From positions 1,691,225 to 1,755,224 of the forward strand of contig NZ_LT575472.1 in the NCBI RefSeq assembly GCF_900086595.1: a stretch of DNA of 64,000 bases, read 5' to 3'. Positions 26,720 to 37,300 of the stretch are shown piece by piece; position 1 is the first letter of the stretch; each line of letters begins with the position of its first letter. The notes beneath the pieces are model-generated. The model made no database searches. It was given only the letters and a program-made list of their open reading frames with translations, and had not been told where the DNA came from. Source of the DNA: Clostridium nigeriense (lineage in GTDB: Bacteria > Bacillota > Clostridia > Clostridiales > Clostridiaceae). A program made the position numbers and the translations under genes.

Positions 26720-29623
26720 ATGGCGAAGAAAGTTAATGAAATACCAAAGGATAATAATATAATTAGAGTTCCTTTAGAAGAAGCAATGCCTGATAACTAT
26801 TTGCCTTATGCTATTGAAGTTGCAAAGGATAGAGCACTACCAGATGTTAGAGATGGTCTTAAACCAGTTCATAGAAGAATATTATATGGTGCATATCAAC
26901 TAAAGGCTTTTCCAGATAGGCCTTACTATAAATCGGCAAGAATAGTTGGGGACATACTAGGTAAGTACCACCCTCATGGAGATACTTCAGTTTATGATTC
27001 TATGGTAATTATGGCTCAAAACTTTTCTACTAGAGAAACTCTAATAGATGGTCATGGTAACTGGGGATCTATGGATGGTGATGGAGCAGCAGCTATGAGA
27101 TATACTGAAGCTAGACTTGCTCCAATTGCTATGGAAATGTTAAGAGATATTGATAAGGATACTGTTGATATGGTTCCAAACTATTCAGATAGCGAATTAG
27201 AACCTAACGTATTACCAAGTAGATATCCTAACCTTTTAGTAAATGGAAGTTTTGGTATTGCTGTAGGACTTGCAACTAATATACCTCCCCATAATTTAAA
27301 AGAAGTTACTGAAGGTGTATTAGCTTATATAGATAATAATGACATAACTACAAGAGAGTTAATGAACTATATAAAAGGACCTGATTTACCCACTGGTGGA
27401 ATATTAATAGGAGAAAATTCTATTTTATCAGCCTATGAAAGTGGAGAAGGTAAGGTAACATTAAGAGCCAAAACATCAATAGAAAAGCTTGATAATGGAA
27501 GACTTGGGATAGTTATAACTGAATTCCCTTTTAGAAGGAATAAGGCTAGGTTACTTCAAACTATTTCAGAAATGACAGGGGATAAAAAACATGCTAAGGC
27601 TCTTGAAGCTATTACAGATATTAGAGATGAATCAGATAGAAGTGGTGTAAGAGCAGTTATAGAACTTAGAAAATCAGCAGATGAAGATATGGCTGATAAG
27701 GTACTAAAATATTTATTTAAAAGAACAGATCTACAATGTAACTTAAGTTTTAATATGGTTGCTCTAGCAGAGGGAAAACCTCAAACTATGGGTCTTAAAA
27801 CTATAATAACTCATTATGTTAATCACCAAAGAGAAATAGTTACTAGAAGAACTAGAAAAGAACTAGAAGCTTCAGAAAAAAGATTTCATATAGTTGAAGG
27901 TTTTATTAAAGCAATAGATGTTTTAGATGAAATTATTAAGACAATTAGAGAATCTAAATCTAAAAAAGATGCAGGAATTAATCTTATAAATAATTTTGGT
28001 TTTACGGAAATGCAAGCTGAAGCTATATTAGAGTTAATGTTATATAGATTAACAGGACTTGAAATAAAGGTATTCCAAAAAGAATATGCTGAACTTGAAA
28101 AGACAATTAAAAGACTTAAGAAAATATTATCTGAAGAAAAGGAATTACTTAAAGTTGTTAAAAGCGAGCTTAGTGAAGTTGCTGAAAAGTATGGTAATCC
28201 AAGAAAAACAGTGATAGTTAAGGATGACAGTGAAGCTAAGATAGATGTAGAAGAGCTTATAATAGTTGAAGATGTAATGGTTACTTTATCTAAGGATGGA
28301 TTTATAAAGAGAATTCCAATAAAAACTTATAATAGATTAAATGCAAAACCGGAAGATATTGAGTATAGAGAAGGAGACGAGTTAAAATTATTATTTAATT
28401 CTAATACTACTGATAACATAATTCTATTTACAAATAAGGGGAATATGTATCAAACTAAGGGTATTAATATACCAGAAGCTAGATGGAAAGAAAAAGGTGA
28501 AAGAATAGATAGTATAATTAAAACTCTCAGTTTAGAAGATGAAAGCATAGTATATGCCACATCTTTAGGAAGCTTTATGCCAAATAAATATATTCAATTT
28601 ATTACTTCAAAGGGCGGAATTAAGAGGAGTTCCTTAGATAAATTCCAAACTAATTATTCTAAGCTTCAAGCATTAAAACTTAAAGATTTTGAAGAAGTTG
28701 TAGATGTGGTAATTTTAGATGAAGAAGAGAAAAAGGAATTTATAAGTTTTGAAACAAAGGAAGGTTTAATCTTTAACATACAGGCTCCTGAAATTGAAGA
28801 TTCTCCAAGAAATATCTTACCGATTTCTATGTTTAATTTAATATCAAAAGATGAGGTTTTAAAAGTTGAATATATAGATAAGATGGAATTTATAGATTTT
28901 ACTATAGGAATAACTGCTAAAGGAAATATAAAAGCCTTTAATTCCTCAAGAAAAAATGATAATTTAAAAGTAAGTACAAATTCATTAGAAAATATTTTAT
29001 TTTTTACTAATGCAGGGAAGGTATTTAAAATACCAGCTTTCCTATTATCTGGAGTTAATAAAGGTGAAATTCCTTTAAATAAAATAATAGATAACCTTGA
29101 AAAAGGAGAAAAAGTTATAAGATTGTTCTCAATTAATTCCTTTGAAGAGAATAAGTTTATATATTTCTTTACTAAGAGAGGAATGGTTAAGAAAACTGCA
29201 CTTAAGGAATTTGAAGGAAGCTATTTAGTTCAAGCTTCTTATAAATTCAAATATGATAATGATGAATTAATTTCTATAGAGATGTATAACGAAAATGATG
29301 TTGAAATGATAATAATAACAAAAAAAGGAATGGGAATTAAGTTCTTATCAAATAATATAAATCCAATGGGAAAAATAGCTTCAGGAGTAACAGGAATTAG
29401 CCTAAAAGAAGGTGATGAAGTTATTTATGGAAAAATAATAGGCAATAGTAATAATGCCTTACAGGAAGTAGCAATAACTTCTAGTGATAAAGTAACTTTA
29501 GTTAGTAAAAATAAAGAAAAAAGAGAGATATATTTAGAAGAAATTAAGCTACAAAATAGAGCTGGAAAAGGAAGTAGCATTATGACTATAGTCTTAGAGG
29601 ATGAAATTAAAGAGATTATATAA
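26720..29623 (+). CDS. parC: DNA topoisomerase IV subunit A
   Basis: 967 residues. The breakage-reunion domain starts with ALPDVRDGLKPVHRRILYG. The quinolone-determining region reads HPHGDTSVYDSMV, and the catalytic Tyr sits in AAMRYTEARL (about residue 125). A coiled coil with LTGLEIKVFQKEYAEL follows (about 445-480), then a C-terminal beta-pinwheel whose blades show repeated Ile/Phe-rich TKKG-like turns. It is longer than typical ParC because of that C-terminal region. Translationally close to parE, and followed by the DJ-1 and recJ genes in the same direction. Confidence 0.88.
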   Translation: MAKKVNEIPKDNNIIRVPLEEAMPDNYLPYAIEVAKDRALPDVRDGLKPVHRRILYGAYQLKAFPDRPYYKSARIVGDILGKYHPHGDTSVYDSMVIMAQNFSTRETLIDGHGNWGSMDGDGAAAMRYTEARLAPIAMEMLRDIDKDTVDMVPNYSDSELEPNVLPSRYPNLLVNGSFGIAVGLATNIPPHNLKEVTEGVLAYIDNNDITTRELMNYIKGPDLPTGGILIGENSILSAYESGEGKVTLRAKTSIEKLDNGRLGIVITEFPFRRNKARLLQTISEMTGDKKHAKALEAITDIRDESDRSGVRAVIELRKSADEDMADKVLKYLFKRTDLQCNLSFNMVALAEGKPQTMGLKTIITHYVNHQREIVTRRTRKELEASEKRFHIVEGFIKAIDVLDEIIKTIRESKSKKDAGINLINNFGFTEMQAEAILELMLYRLTGLEIKVFQKEYAELEKTIKRLKKILSEEKELLKVVKSELSEVAEKYGNPRKTVIVKDDSEAKIDVEELIIVEDVMVTLSKDGFIKRIPIKTYNRLNAKPEDIEYREGDELKLLFNSNTTDNIILFTNKGNMYQTKGINIPEARWKEKGERIDSIIKTLSLEDESIVYATSLGSFMPNKYIQFITSKGGIKRSSLDKFQTNYSKLQALKLKDFEEVVDVVILDEEEKKEFISFETKEGLIFNIQAPEIEDSPRNILPISMFNLISKDEVLKVEYIDKMEFIDFTIGITAKGNIKAFNSSRKNDNLKVSTNSLENILFFTNAGKVFKIPAFLLSGVNKGEIPLNKIIDNLEKGEKVIRLFSINSFEENKFIYFFTKRGMVKKTALKEFEGSYLVQASYKFKYDNDELISIEMYNENDVEMIIITKKGMGIKFLSNNINPMGKIASGVTGISLKEGDEVIYGKIIGNSNNALQEVAITSSDKVTLVSKNKEKREIYLEEIKLQNRAGKGSSIMTIVLEDEIKEII

Positions 29624-29666
29624 GTTATAATAAATATTTTATATTTATGACAGGGAGGTAATTAAA

Positions 29667-30206
29667 ATGAAAGTTGCAATTTTATTGGCAAATGGTTTTG
29701 AAACTATAGAAGGTCTAACAGTAGTTGATGTTTTAAGAAGAGCAGAGATTGAATGTCATACTTTTGCATTAGAGGGTAATGAAGCAATTACATCACATAA
29801 GATAAAAGTTCAAGCAGATAAAAATATAATGGATGAGGAAATAAAAGAATATGACTTTTTAGTATTGCCAGGTGGACTTCCTGGTTCTACAAACTTAAGA
29901 GATAGTAAAAGAGTTATTGAATTAGTCAAAGAATTTAATAATAAGAAAAAATGGATTTGTGCAATTTGTGCAGGACCAATTGCTTTAGGAAGGGCAGAAA
30001 TTACGGAAGGAAAAAATGTAACTTGCTATACGGGATTTGAAGATCAATTAGGCAATTGTAATTATAAAGAAGAATTAGTAGTTGTAGATGGCAATATAAT
30101 TACTGGTAGAGGACCAGCTGCTGCAATTCCTTTTGCTTTTGAAATACTATCTAAAATTTCAGAGGAAAAGGCTGAAAAAATTAAAAAAGCTATGTTACTT
30201 AAGTAA
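29667..30206 (+). CDS. DJ-1/PfpI family protein
   Basis: 179 residues. The nucleophile elbow AICAGP places Cys101 with the partner Glu15 (in NGFETIE), the arrangement of DJ-1/YajL/ThiJ proteins, which are described as glyoxalase-, deglycase- or chaperone-like. The LVLPGGLPGSTNLR segment is typical of the DJ-1 subfamily. It lies 43 bases after parC and 12 bases before recJ. No specific reaction can be claimed. Confidence 0.88.
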   Translation: MKVAILLANGFETIEGLTVVDVLRRAEIECHTFALEGNEAITSHKIKVQADKNIMDEEIKEYDFLVLPGGLPGSTNLRDSKRVIELVKEFNNKKKWICAICAGPIALGRAEITEGKNVTCYTGFEDQLGNCNYKEELVVVDGNIITGRGPAAAIPFAFEILSKISEEKAEKIKKAMLLK

Positions 30207-30218
30207 AAGGTGTGTAGT

Positions 30219-32000
30219 ATGAAGGAAAATTGGATACTAGTAAATAAAAAAGAGAGCTTTTTAAAGCTCTCTGAATTTTTAAATGAAAACCCTTTAGTTT
30301 TAAGAATTTTAGCTAATAGAGGAATAGATGATATAAATTTGGCTAAAAGATTTTTAAATGGAACTTTAGATGATTTATATGACGGATATTTAATGAAGGA
30401 TATGAAATATGGTATAAATATAATAAAAAATGCAGTTGTAAATGGGAAAAAGATAATTATTTACGGAGATTACGATTGTGATGGTGTTAATAGTACAACT
30501 ATTTTTTATAAAGCTTTAAAGGCTATTGGCGCAAATTATAGTTATTATATTCCTAACAGAGAAGAAGAGGGCTATGGTATGCATAGTGGTAGAATACAAA
30601 AGTTAAAGGAGCAAGGATATGAAGTTATATTAACCTGTGATAATGGAATATCTGCTTTTGAACAAGTGGAATTAGCTAAGGAACTAGGAATGGAAGTAGT
30701 AATTACAGATCATCATGATATTCCAATTAGAGAAGATGAAAATGGAATATTAAAGCCATCTATTCCTAGAGCTGATGCTGTAATTAATCCTAAGCAAAAT
30801 GATTGTAACTATCCTTTTAAAATGCTTTGTGGTGCTGGAATTGCATTAAAGTTCTCAAAATGTTTATTTGATGAATTTAATGTAGAGGAAGAAAAATTTT
30901 TAGACTTATTTCAATTTGCTGCCATTGCAACAGTATGTGATGTAGTAGATTTAGTTGATGAGAATAGAATTATAGTAAAAAAAGGATTAGAGCTATTAAA
31001 CAATAGTGATAATTTAGGTGTACAAGAATTAAAAAAAGCAACTTTATTAAATGATAAAAATATTGAAGAATATCATTTAGGGTTTGTAATAGGTCCATGC
31101 ATAAATGCAACAGGAAGACTTGAAACAGCTGATTTATCTGTAGAACTATTAACTACGGAAGATAAAGAAAGAGCTAAATTTTTAGCAATTCAACTAAGTG
31201 AATTAAATACAATAAGACAAGACTTAACTAAAGAGAGTACAGAAAGAATAATTGAAAGAATAGAAATTGAAAAAGATCCTTGTGATAAAGTTATAGTTGT
31301 ACATGATAAAAATGTTCATGAAAGTATAGCAGGAATAGTAGCTGGAAGAGTGAAGGAAAAATATAATATGCCTTGTATAGTTTTAACTAGTGGAAAAGAA
31401 ATGCCCAAGGGTTCTGCAAGGTCCATAGAAGGATATAACATAACAGAAGAATTAAGCAAGTGTTCTGAACTTATAGAAAAGTTTGGAGGTCATCCTATGG
31501 CAGCAGGTTTATCTATAAAAGAAGAAAATATAGATAAATTAAGAAAAAAGTTGAATGATAATTGTACATTGACAGATGAAGATTTAGTTCCAGTAGTTAA
31601 AATAGATTTACCTTTAAATTTAAATTATTTAAATGAGGATTTAATTAGCACTATTGAAGCTTTAAGACCTTTTGGAAAAGGAAATCCAAGTCCATTATTT
31701 GCTGTAAAAGATATGTTAATAGAAAGAATGTGGCTTTTAGGAAAAGATAAGAATTTTTTAAAGCTTAGATTTAGTTTTCACATGAATGGAAGGAAGCTTT
31801 ATATGGATGGAATAAGCTTTGATAAGTTTGAAAGCTTTAAGGAAGATATAATAAATTTTTATGGGGAAGAGAAATTTAATGAAGCTTGTAACACTAGTTT
31901 TTTAAATTTAAAAGCAGATTTGATTTACTATCCTAGTATTAATGAGTTTAATGGAAATAGAAATATACAATTAAATTTAAAAAATATAAGATTAAAATAG
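30219..32000 (+). CDS. recJ: single-stranded-DNA-specific exonuclease RecJ
   Basis: 593 residues from the ATG eight bases after AAAGGTG; a GTG at 30210 overlaps that site. DHH-family phosphoesterase motifs: YGDYDCDGVNST (metal-binding DxD), TCDNGIS, ITDHHD and the DHHA1 motif GGHPMAAGLS, then an OB-like C-terminal region. It degrades ssDNA 5' to 3' in recombination and mismatch repair. A strong 22-base hairpin lies within codons 11-18. Last gene of the parE-parC-DJ-1-recJ run, followed by a hairpin terminator. Confidence 0.92.
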   Translation: MKENWILVNKKESFLKLSEFLNENPLVLRILANRGIDDINLAKRFLNGTLDDLYDGYLMKDMKYGINIIKNAVVNGKKIIIYGDYDCDGVNSTTIFYKALKAIGANYSYYIPNREEEGYGMHSGRIQKLKEQGYEVILTCDNGISAFEQVELAKELGMEVVITDHHDIPIREDENGILKPSIPRADAVINPKQNDCNYPFKMLCGAGIALKFSKCLFDEFNVEEEKFLDLFQFAAIATVCDVVDLVDENRIIVKKGLELLNNSDNLGVQELKKATLLNDKNIEEYHLGFVIGPCINATGRLETADLSVELLTTEDKERAKFLAIQLSELNTIRQDLTKESTERIIERIEIEKDPCDKVIVVHDKNVHESIAGIVAGRVKEKYNMPCIVLTSGKEMPKGSARSIEGYNITEELSKCSELIEKFGGHPMAAGLSIKEENIDKLRKKLNDNCTLTDEDLVPVVKIDLPLNLNYLNEDLISTIEALRPFGKGNPSPLFAVKDMLIERMWLLGKDKNFLKLRFSFHMNGRKLYMDGISFDKFESFKEDIINFYGEEKFNEACNTSFLNLKADLIYYPSINEFNGNRNIQLNLKNIRLK

Positions 32001-32001
32001 G

Positions 32002-32052
32002 AAAGAGTTGTCTTAATATGAAATTAATCATTTTAAGACAACTCTCTTTATA
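32002..32052 (+). terminator. terminator after recJ
   Basis: AGAGTTGTCTTAA / TTAAGACAACTCT, 13 perfect pairs around a 16-base loop, followed by CTTTATAAATTT. Confidence 0.75.
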
Positions 32053-32077
32053 AATTTAATGATTTTCAATTAAAAAA

Positions 32078-32260
32078 CTATTTTATAGTATTTTCATATT
32101 GTTCAACCATTCTTTTAACCATTTCTCCACCAACGCTTCCGCATTGTTTTGAAGTAAGGTCTCCATTGTAGTCTGAGAAAGGAACTCCCATTTCACTAGC
32201 TACTTCATTTTTGAATTTAGCTAATCCATTTTTAGCTTCTGGTACTAACTTCTTTGCCAT
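32078..32260 (-). CDS. alpha/beta-type small acid-soluble spore protein
   Basis: 60 residues with a strong AAAGGAGGTG ribosome site. NEVASEMGV contains the GPR protease cleavage core, and CGSVGGEMVKRMVEQYE is the second conserved block of alpha/beta SASPs (GSVGGxMVKRMIE-like). These proteins coat spore DNA and protect it from UV and heat, then are degraded by GPR at germination. Expression is expected from the forespore sigma factor (SigG), but a convincing SigG promoter was not seen. Direct evidence that the organism forms spores. Confidence 0.92.
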   Translation of the reverse strand: MAKKLVPEAKNGLAKFKNEVASEMGVPFSDYNGDLTSKQCGSVGGEMVKRMVEQYENTIK

Positions 32261-32453
32261 AATATTTACACCTCCTTTTCATCTTTGTAATTATAGCTTG
32301 TGTAAATTTTAAAGAAATATAATATGTAAGTTAAGGAAATTGGACATAATAGTGGGATATATTATTTTGAATAAAAATTAAAAAATAACATTAAATTGCA
32401 TTTAATAATATGATATATTGAAATAGTACTTATTTTTTTGGAGGAATGATTAA

Positions 32454-33539
32454 ATGAGCAAATATAAAATAATAATGACCGGAGGAGGAACAGCTGGTCA
32501 TGTTACTCCTAACTTAGCTTTAGTTCCAAGATTAAAAGAAAAAGATTTTGAGATAAAATATATTGGAAGCAAAGATGGAATAGAGAAAGAAATAATAGGA
32601 GATGCCAAAATACCTTATTACGAAATTTCGTCTGGAAAGCTTAGAAGATATTTTGATGTGAAAAATTTTACAGATCCTTTTAAAGTAATGAAAGGAGTAG
32701 TAGAAGCAAATAAAATATTGAAAAAAGAAAAGCCGGATGTAATTTTTTCTAAGGGTGGTTTTGTTGCTGTGCCTGTAGTAATTGCAGCATCAATGAGGAA
32801 AATCCCTGTAGTTTCACATGAATCAGACTTAACTCCAGGACTTGCTAATAAATTATCAGCTCCTTTTTGCACAAAACTTTGTGTTACATTTAGAGAAAGT
32901 TTAAATTATATAAAGGATAATAAGGGAGTATTAACTGGAACTCCTATTAGAGAAGAGATATTAAAAGGTAGTTCAGAAAAAGGAAAGAATATTTGTGGTT
33001 TTAAGGATAATAAGGAAATAATACTTGTTATTGGAGGTAGTTTAGGTGCAAAAAGTATAAATGAAGCTGTTAGAAAAAATTTAAATGAATTACTGAAAAA
33101 TTACAATATAATTCATATATGTGGTAAAAATAATTTAGAGAAAAGTTTAAATGGAATAAAAGGTTATCTTCAATTTGAATATGTTAAAGATGAGCTTCCA
33201 CATTTACTTAAAGCTGCTGATTATATTATATCTAGAGCTGGCGCTAATGTTATTTTTGAATTATTAGCGTTAAATAAGCCTACATTACTAATACCATTAT
33301 CAAAAAAAATAAGTAGAGGAGACCAAATTTTGAATGCTAGCTCCTTTGAAAAAGAAGGATATTCAATAGTGCTTGATGAAGATGAGATGATGGAAAAGGA
33401 AGAAAAATTAATTATTAAATTAAATGAACTTAAAGAAAAGAAAAGTATTTTAATTAATAATATGAAAAATAGCGGTGTAAGTAATGGTGTAGAATCGATT
33501 TTAGGCGTAATTATAAAAAGTATTGAGTTAAATAAATAA
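32454..33539 (+). CDS. murG: UDP-GlcNAc:lipid I N-acetylglucosaminyltransferase MurG
   Basis: 361 residues of GT-B fold. The N-terminal glycine loop [15 protein letters not shown] and [13 protein letters not shown] segment bind lipid [12 protein letters not shown] and the [23 protein letters not shown] region bind UDP-GlcNAc. It makes lipid II at the inner face of the membrane. It is not next to other mur/fts genes here, which is common in clostridia with a detached murG. Ribosome site TTGGAGGA. Confidence 0.93.
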   Translation: MSKYKIIMTGGGTAGHVTPNLALVPRLKEKDFEIKYIGSKDGIEKEIIGDAKIPYYEISSGKLRRYFDVKNFTDPFKVMKGVVEANKILKKEKPDVIFSKGGFVAVPVVIAASMRKIPVVSHESDLTPGLANKLSAPFCTKLCVTFRESLNYIKDNKGVLTGTPIREEILKGSSEKGKNICGFKDNKEIILVIGGSLGAKSINEAVRKNLNELLKNYNIIHICGKNNLEKSLNGIKGYLQFEYVKDELPHLLKAADYIISRAGANVIFELLALNKPTLLIPLSKKISRGDQILNASSFEKEGYSIVLDEDEMMEKEEKLIIKLNELKEKKSILINNMKNSGVSNGVESILGVIIKSIELNK

Positions 33540-33701
33540 AATAAGACTTTATTTAAACGAGAGGACAATATTGTTCCAATATGGGACGCATAAAACTTGC
33601 AAAAAAAAAATAGTGTTATATAATAAAATAGTAAGTGTAAAAATAGGTAATATATATCCAAAAAATTGACTTTTTTAGTCAAAGGATGAGGTGATGTATT
33701 A

Positions 33702-34127
33702 ATGAAAAAAATTTCTATTATCTATTGGAGTAATGGGGGAAATGTTGAAGTTCTAGCAAATTCAATTGCAGAAGGCGTAAAGTCTCAAGATGCAGAAGTT
33801 AACATAAAATATGTTTCTGATGCAACAATTGAAGATGTAACCGAAGCTGATGCAGTTGCCTTTGGTAGTCCTTCAATGGATAATAATAGAATTGAACAAC
33901 ATGAAATGGAACCATTTATAAACCAATTTAAATTGTTACCTAATAAACAAAAGAAGATAATTTTATTTGGATCATATGGATGGGATGATGGTAAGTTCAT
34001 GGTTGATTGGGTTCAACGTATGAAAGACTATGACTTTAATGTTTTAGGAAGCATCGCCGTTAAAGAATCACCAAGTGAAGAAGAAATTATAAAGGCAAAA
34101 AAACTTGGCGAAGATTTAGCAAAATAA
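33702..34127 (+). CDS. flavodoxin
   Basis: 141 residues. The FMN phosphate loop WSNGGNVEVLA follows strand 1 (residues about 9-19). FGSPSMDNN and GSYGWDDGKFM are the two isoalloxazine loops, with a Trp stacking residue. It is a low-potential electron carrier. Its place just before the pyruvate:ferredoxin oxidoreductase gene makes it a likely partner, although each gene seems to have its own leader. A TTGACT/AGTCAA hairpin stands just ahead of the ribosome site. Confidence 0.92.
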   Translation: MKKISIIYWSNGGNVEVLANSIAEGVKSQDAEVNIKYVSDATIEDVTEADAVAFGSPSMDNNRIEQHEMEPFINQFKLLPNKQKKIILFGSYGWDDGKFMVDWVQRMKDYDFNVLGSIAVKESPSEEEIIKAKKLGEDLAK

Positions 34128-34137
34128 TTCTTTAGAG

Positions 34138-34260
34138 GATTAACCCTAAAAATGAGTACTTACATAGGGGTTAAGTACTAGACATCAATAAAGAATTGAA
34201 TCTTTTCTTACAAAATAATTCATTCTTAAAGATTGAATACAGAATTTAATACTGTATTTA
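34138..34260 (+). promoter_or_regulatory. PFOR upstream region with alternative hairpins and a 7-9-7 palindrome
   Basis: TTAACCCTA (34140-34148) can pair with TAGGGGTTAA (34165-34174). Alternatively AGTACTTA (34155-34162) pairs with TAAGTACT (34172-34179). The two pairings share bases and exclude each other. Farther on, AATACAG-N9-CTGTATT (34236-34258) is a perfect inverted repeat near the probable promoter. No known riboswitch class is recognised. Confidence 0.4.
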
Positions 34261-34312
34261 GCGTATTATTAAATTTTATATATTTATATATAAGGAAGAG
34301 AGGTCAAACACG

Positions 34313-37300
34313 ATGAGAAAAATGAAAACTATGGATGGTAATACGGCTGCAGCTCACATATCTTATGCATTTACAGAAGTAGCTGCAATATTCCCAATTA
34401 CCCCATCTTCACCAATGGCTGAACACGTTGATGAATGGGCTGCACAAGGAAAGAAGAACATATTTGGTCAACCTGTTAAGGTTATGGAAATGCAATCAGA
34501 AGCAGGAGCGGCTGGAGCAGTTCACGGATCTTTACAAGCAGGTGCATTAACAACAACATATACTGCATCTCAAGGTTTATTATTAATGATCCCAAATATG
34601 TACAAGATTGCTGGTGAAATGTTACCAACAGTATTCCACGTTTCAGCAAGAGCTTTAGCAACTTCTTCATTAAGTATATTTGGAGATCATCAAGACGTTA
34701 TGGCTGCAAGACAAACTGGTTTTGCTATGCTTGCAGAAGGATCAGTTCAAGAAGTTATGGATTTAGCTGCTGTAGCACACTTAACTTCAATTAAGACTAG
34801 AATACCTTTCATGAACTTCTTTGATGGATTTAGAACATCTCACGAAATTCAAAAGATTGAAGTTTTAGAATATGATGAATTAGCTAAGTTAGTAGATTAT
34901 GATGCTTTAGCTGGATTCAGAAAGAGAGCTTTAAACCCTAATAACCCAGTTACAAGAGGTACAGCTCAAAACCCTGATATCTACTTCCAAACTAGAGAAT
35001 CAGTAAATAGATTCTATGAAGAAATTCCAGAAGTAGTAGAAAGCTACATGGCTGAAATAACTAAGTTAACAGGAAGAGAATATCACTGTTTCGATTACTA
35101 TGGAGCACCAGATGCTGACAGAATAATTGTTACAATGGGTTCTTCAATTGATGTTGCTGAAGAAACAGTTGACTACTTAAATTCAAAAGGAGAAAAAGTT
35201 GGTGTAGTTAAAGTTAGACTATATAGACCATTCTCAACAGAAAGATTATTAAAGGTAATACCAGCTACAGTTAAATCAATAGCTGTTTTAGATAGAACAA
35301 AGGAACCAGGTTCAATAGGAGAGCCATTATACTTAGATGTCAAGAGTGCATTCTATGGAAGAGAAAATGCTCCTGTTATAGTTGGAGGAAGATATGGTTT
35401 AGGTTCTAAAGATCCAAACCCTGCAGACATAGCAGCAGTATTTGCTAACCTTTCTAAGGAAAATCCAAAGGATGGATTTACAATATCAATAGTTGATGAT
35501 GTAACTAATACTTCATTAGAATCAGTTTCAGATATCGATGCTACTCCAGAAGGAACTAAAGCATGTAAGTTCTGGGGATTAGGATCAGATGGTACTGTTG
35601 GTGCTAATAAGAGTGCTATTAAGATCATTGGAGACCATACTGATATGTATGCTCAAGGATACTTCTCATATGACTCTAAGAAGTCAGGTGGTATAACAGT
35701 ATCTCACTTAAGATTTGGTAAGAAACCAATTAAGTCACCATACTTAGTACACAAAGCAGACTTTGTTGCTTGTCACAACCAAGCTTATGTATATAAATAT
35801 GATGTATTAGAAGGATTAAAGAATAATGGTAAGTTCTTATTAAATACAATCTGGACTCCAGAAGAAGTTAATGAAAAATTACCAGCTGCAATGAAGAGAT
35901 ATATTGCAGAAAATAACATTGAATTCTACACATTAAATGCTGTTAAGATAGCTCAAGAAATTGGCCTTGGCGGAAGAATCAACATGATAATGCAAGCTGC
36001 ATTCTTTAAGATTGCTAACATTATTCCAGTTGAAGATGCTGTTAAGTACTTAAAAGACGCTGTTGTAACATCTTATGGTAAAAAAGGTGAAAAAGTTGTT
36101 AATATGAACTTTGCTGCTATAGACAAGGGTGTTGAATCAATAGCTAGAATTGAAGTGCCAGCTGATTGGAAAGATGCTAAGGATGAAGTTAAGGAAGAAA
36201 GAAATGATATTCCAGCATTCATCAAGAATATAGTTGAACCAATTAATGCTCAAAAGGGATTTGACCTTCCAGTTTCAGCATTTGATGGAATGGAAGATGG
36301 TACATTTATGGCAGGTACTGCTGCTTATGAAAAGAGAGGTATAGCTATCAATGTTCCAGAATGGCAACAAGATAAGTGTATTCAATGTAACCAATGTGCT
36401 TATGTTTGTCCACATGCTGTAATAAGACCATTCTTATTAAATGAAGATGAGAAGACAAATGCACCAGAAACAATGAAGATTGTACCTGCAAAGGCATTAA
36501 AGACAGAAGAACCAACATTCTACACTATTGGAGTTACTCCATTAGACTGTACAGGTTGTGGAAACTGTGCTCAAGTATGTCCAGCACCAGGTAAGGCATT
36601 AATAATGAAACCTCTTGCAACTCAAGAAGAACAAATTGAAGCTTGGGATTATGCAGTTAAAGAAGTTAAGCCTAAGAAGAATCCTATGAACAAAAACACT
36701 GTTAAGGGTAGCCAATTTGAACAACCATTATTTGAGTTCTCAGGAGCTTGTGCAGGTTGTGGTGAAACTCCATATGCTAAACTTGTAACTCAATTATTCG
36801 GAGACAGAATGATGATAGCTAACGCTACTGGATGTTCATCAATCTGGGGAGGTTCAGTACCTGCAACTCCATATACAGTTAATAATGAAGGACATGGTCC
36901 AGCTTGGGCAAACTCATTATTTGAAGATAATGCTGAATTTGGATTAGGTATGTTCTTAGGAGTTAAGGCTATAAGAGAAAGAATAGCTGATAACATGCAA
37001 AAGGCTTTAGAAGTAGAAGCTTCAGAAGAAGTTAAAGCAGTACTTCAAGACTGGTTAGACAACATGAACAGTGGAGAAGGAACTAGAGATAGAGCTAATA
37101 GAGTTATAGCTACATTAGAAAATGTTGATGCTGATTATGCAAGAGAAATCTTAAAAGATAAAGAATTCTTAATTAAGAGATCTCAATGGATATTCGGAGG
37201 AGACGGATGGGCATATGACATCGGATACGGTGGATTAGATCACGTTCTAGCTTCAGGAGAAGACGTAAATGTTCTTGTATTTGATACTGAAATTTACTCA

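Noticed and set aside
32300..32345. Possible SigG promoter before the SASP gene (CATATTA on the minus strand)
   Set aside because: A -10-like CATATTA is present but no acceptable -35 at 17-18 bases upstream; not strong enough to list.
33533..33553. AAATAAA/TTTATTT repeat after murG as terminator
   Set aside because: AT-only stem with no T run after it.
33221..33682. 153-codon minus-strand frame across the end of murG and the gap after it
   Set aside because: Low-complexity Phe/Leu/Ser composition from AT-rich antisense; no ribosome site.
33666..33682. TTGACT/AGTCAA hairpin just before the flavodoxin ribosome site as a regulatory switch
   Set aside because: Only six pairs and no alternative partner; noted in the gene entry but not supported as a regulator.
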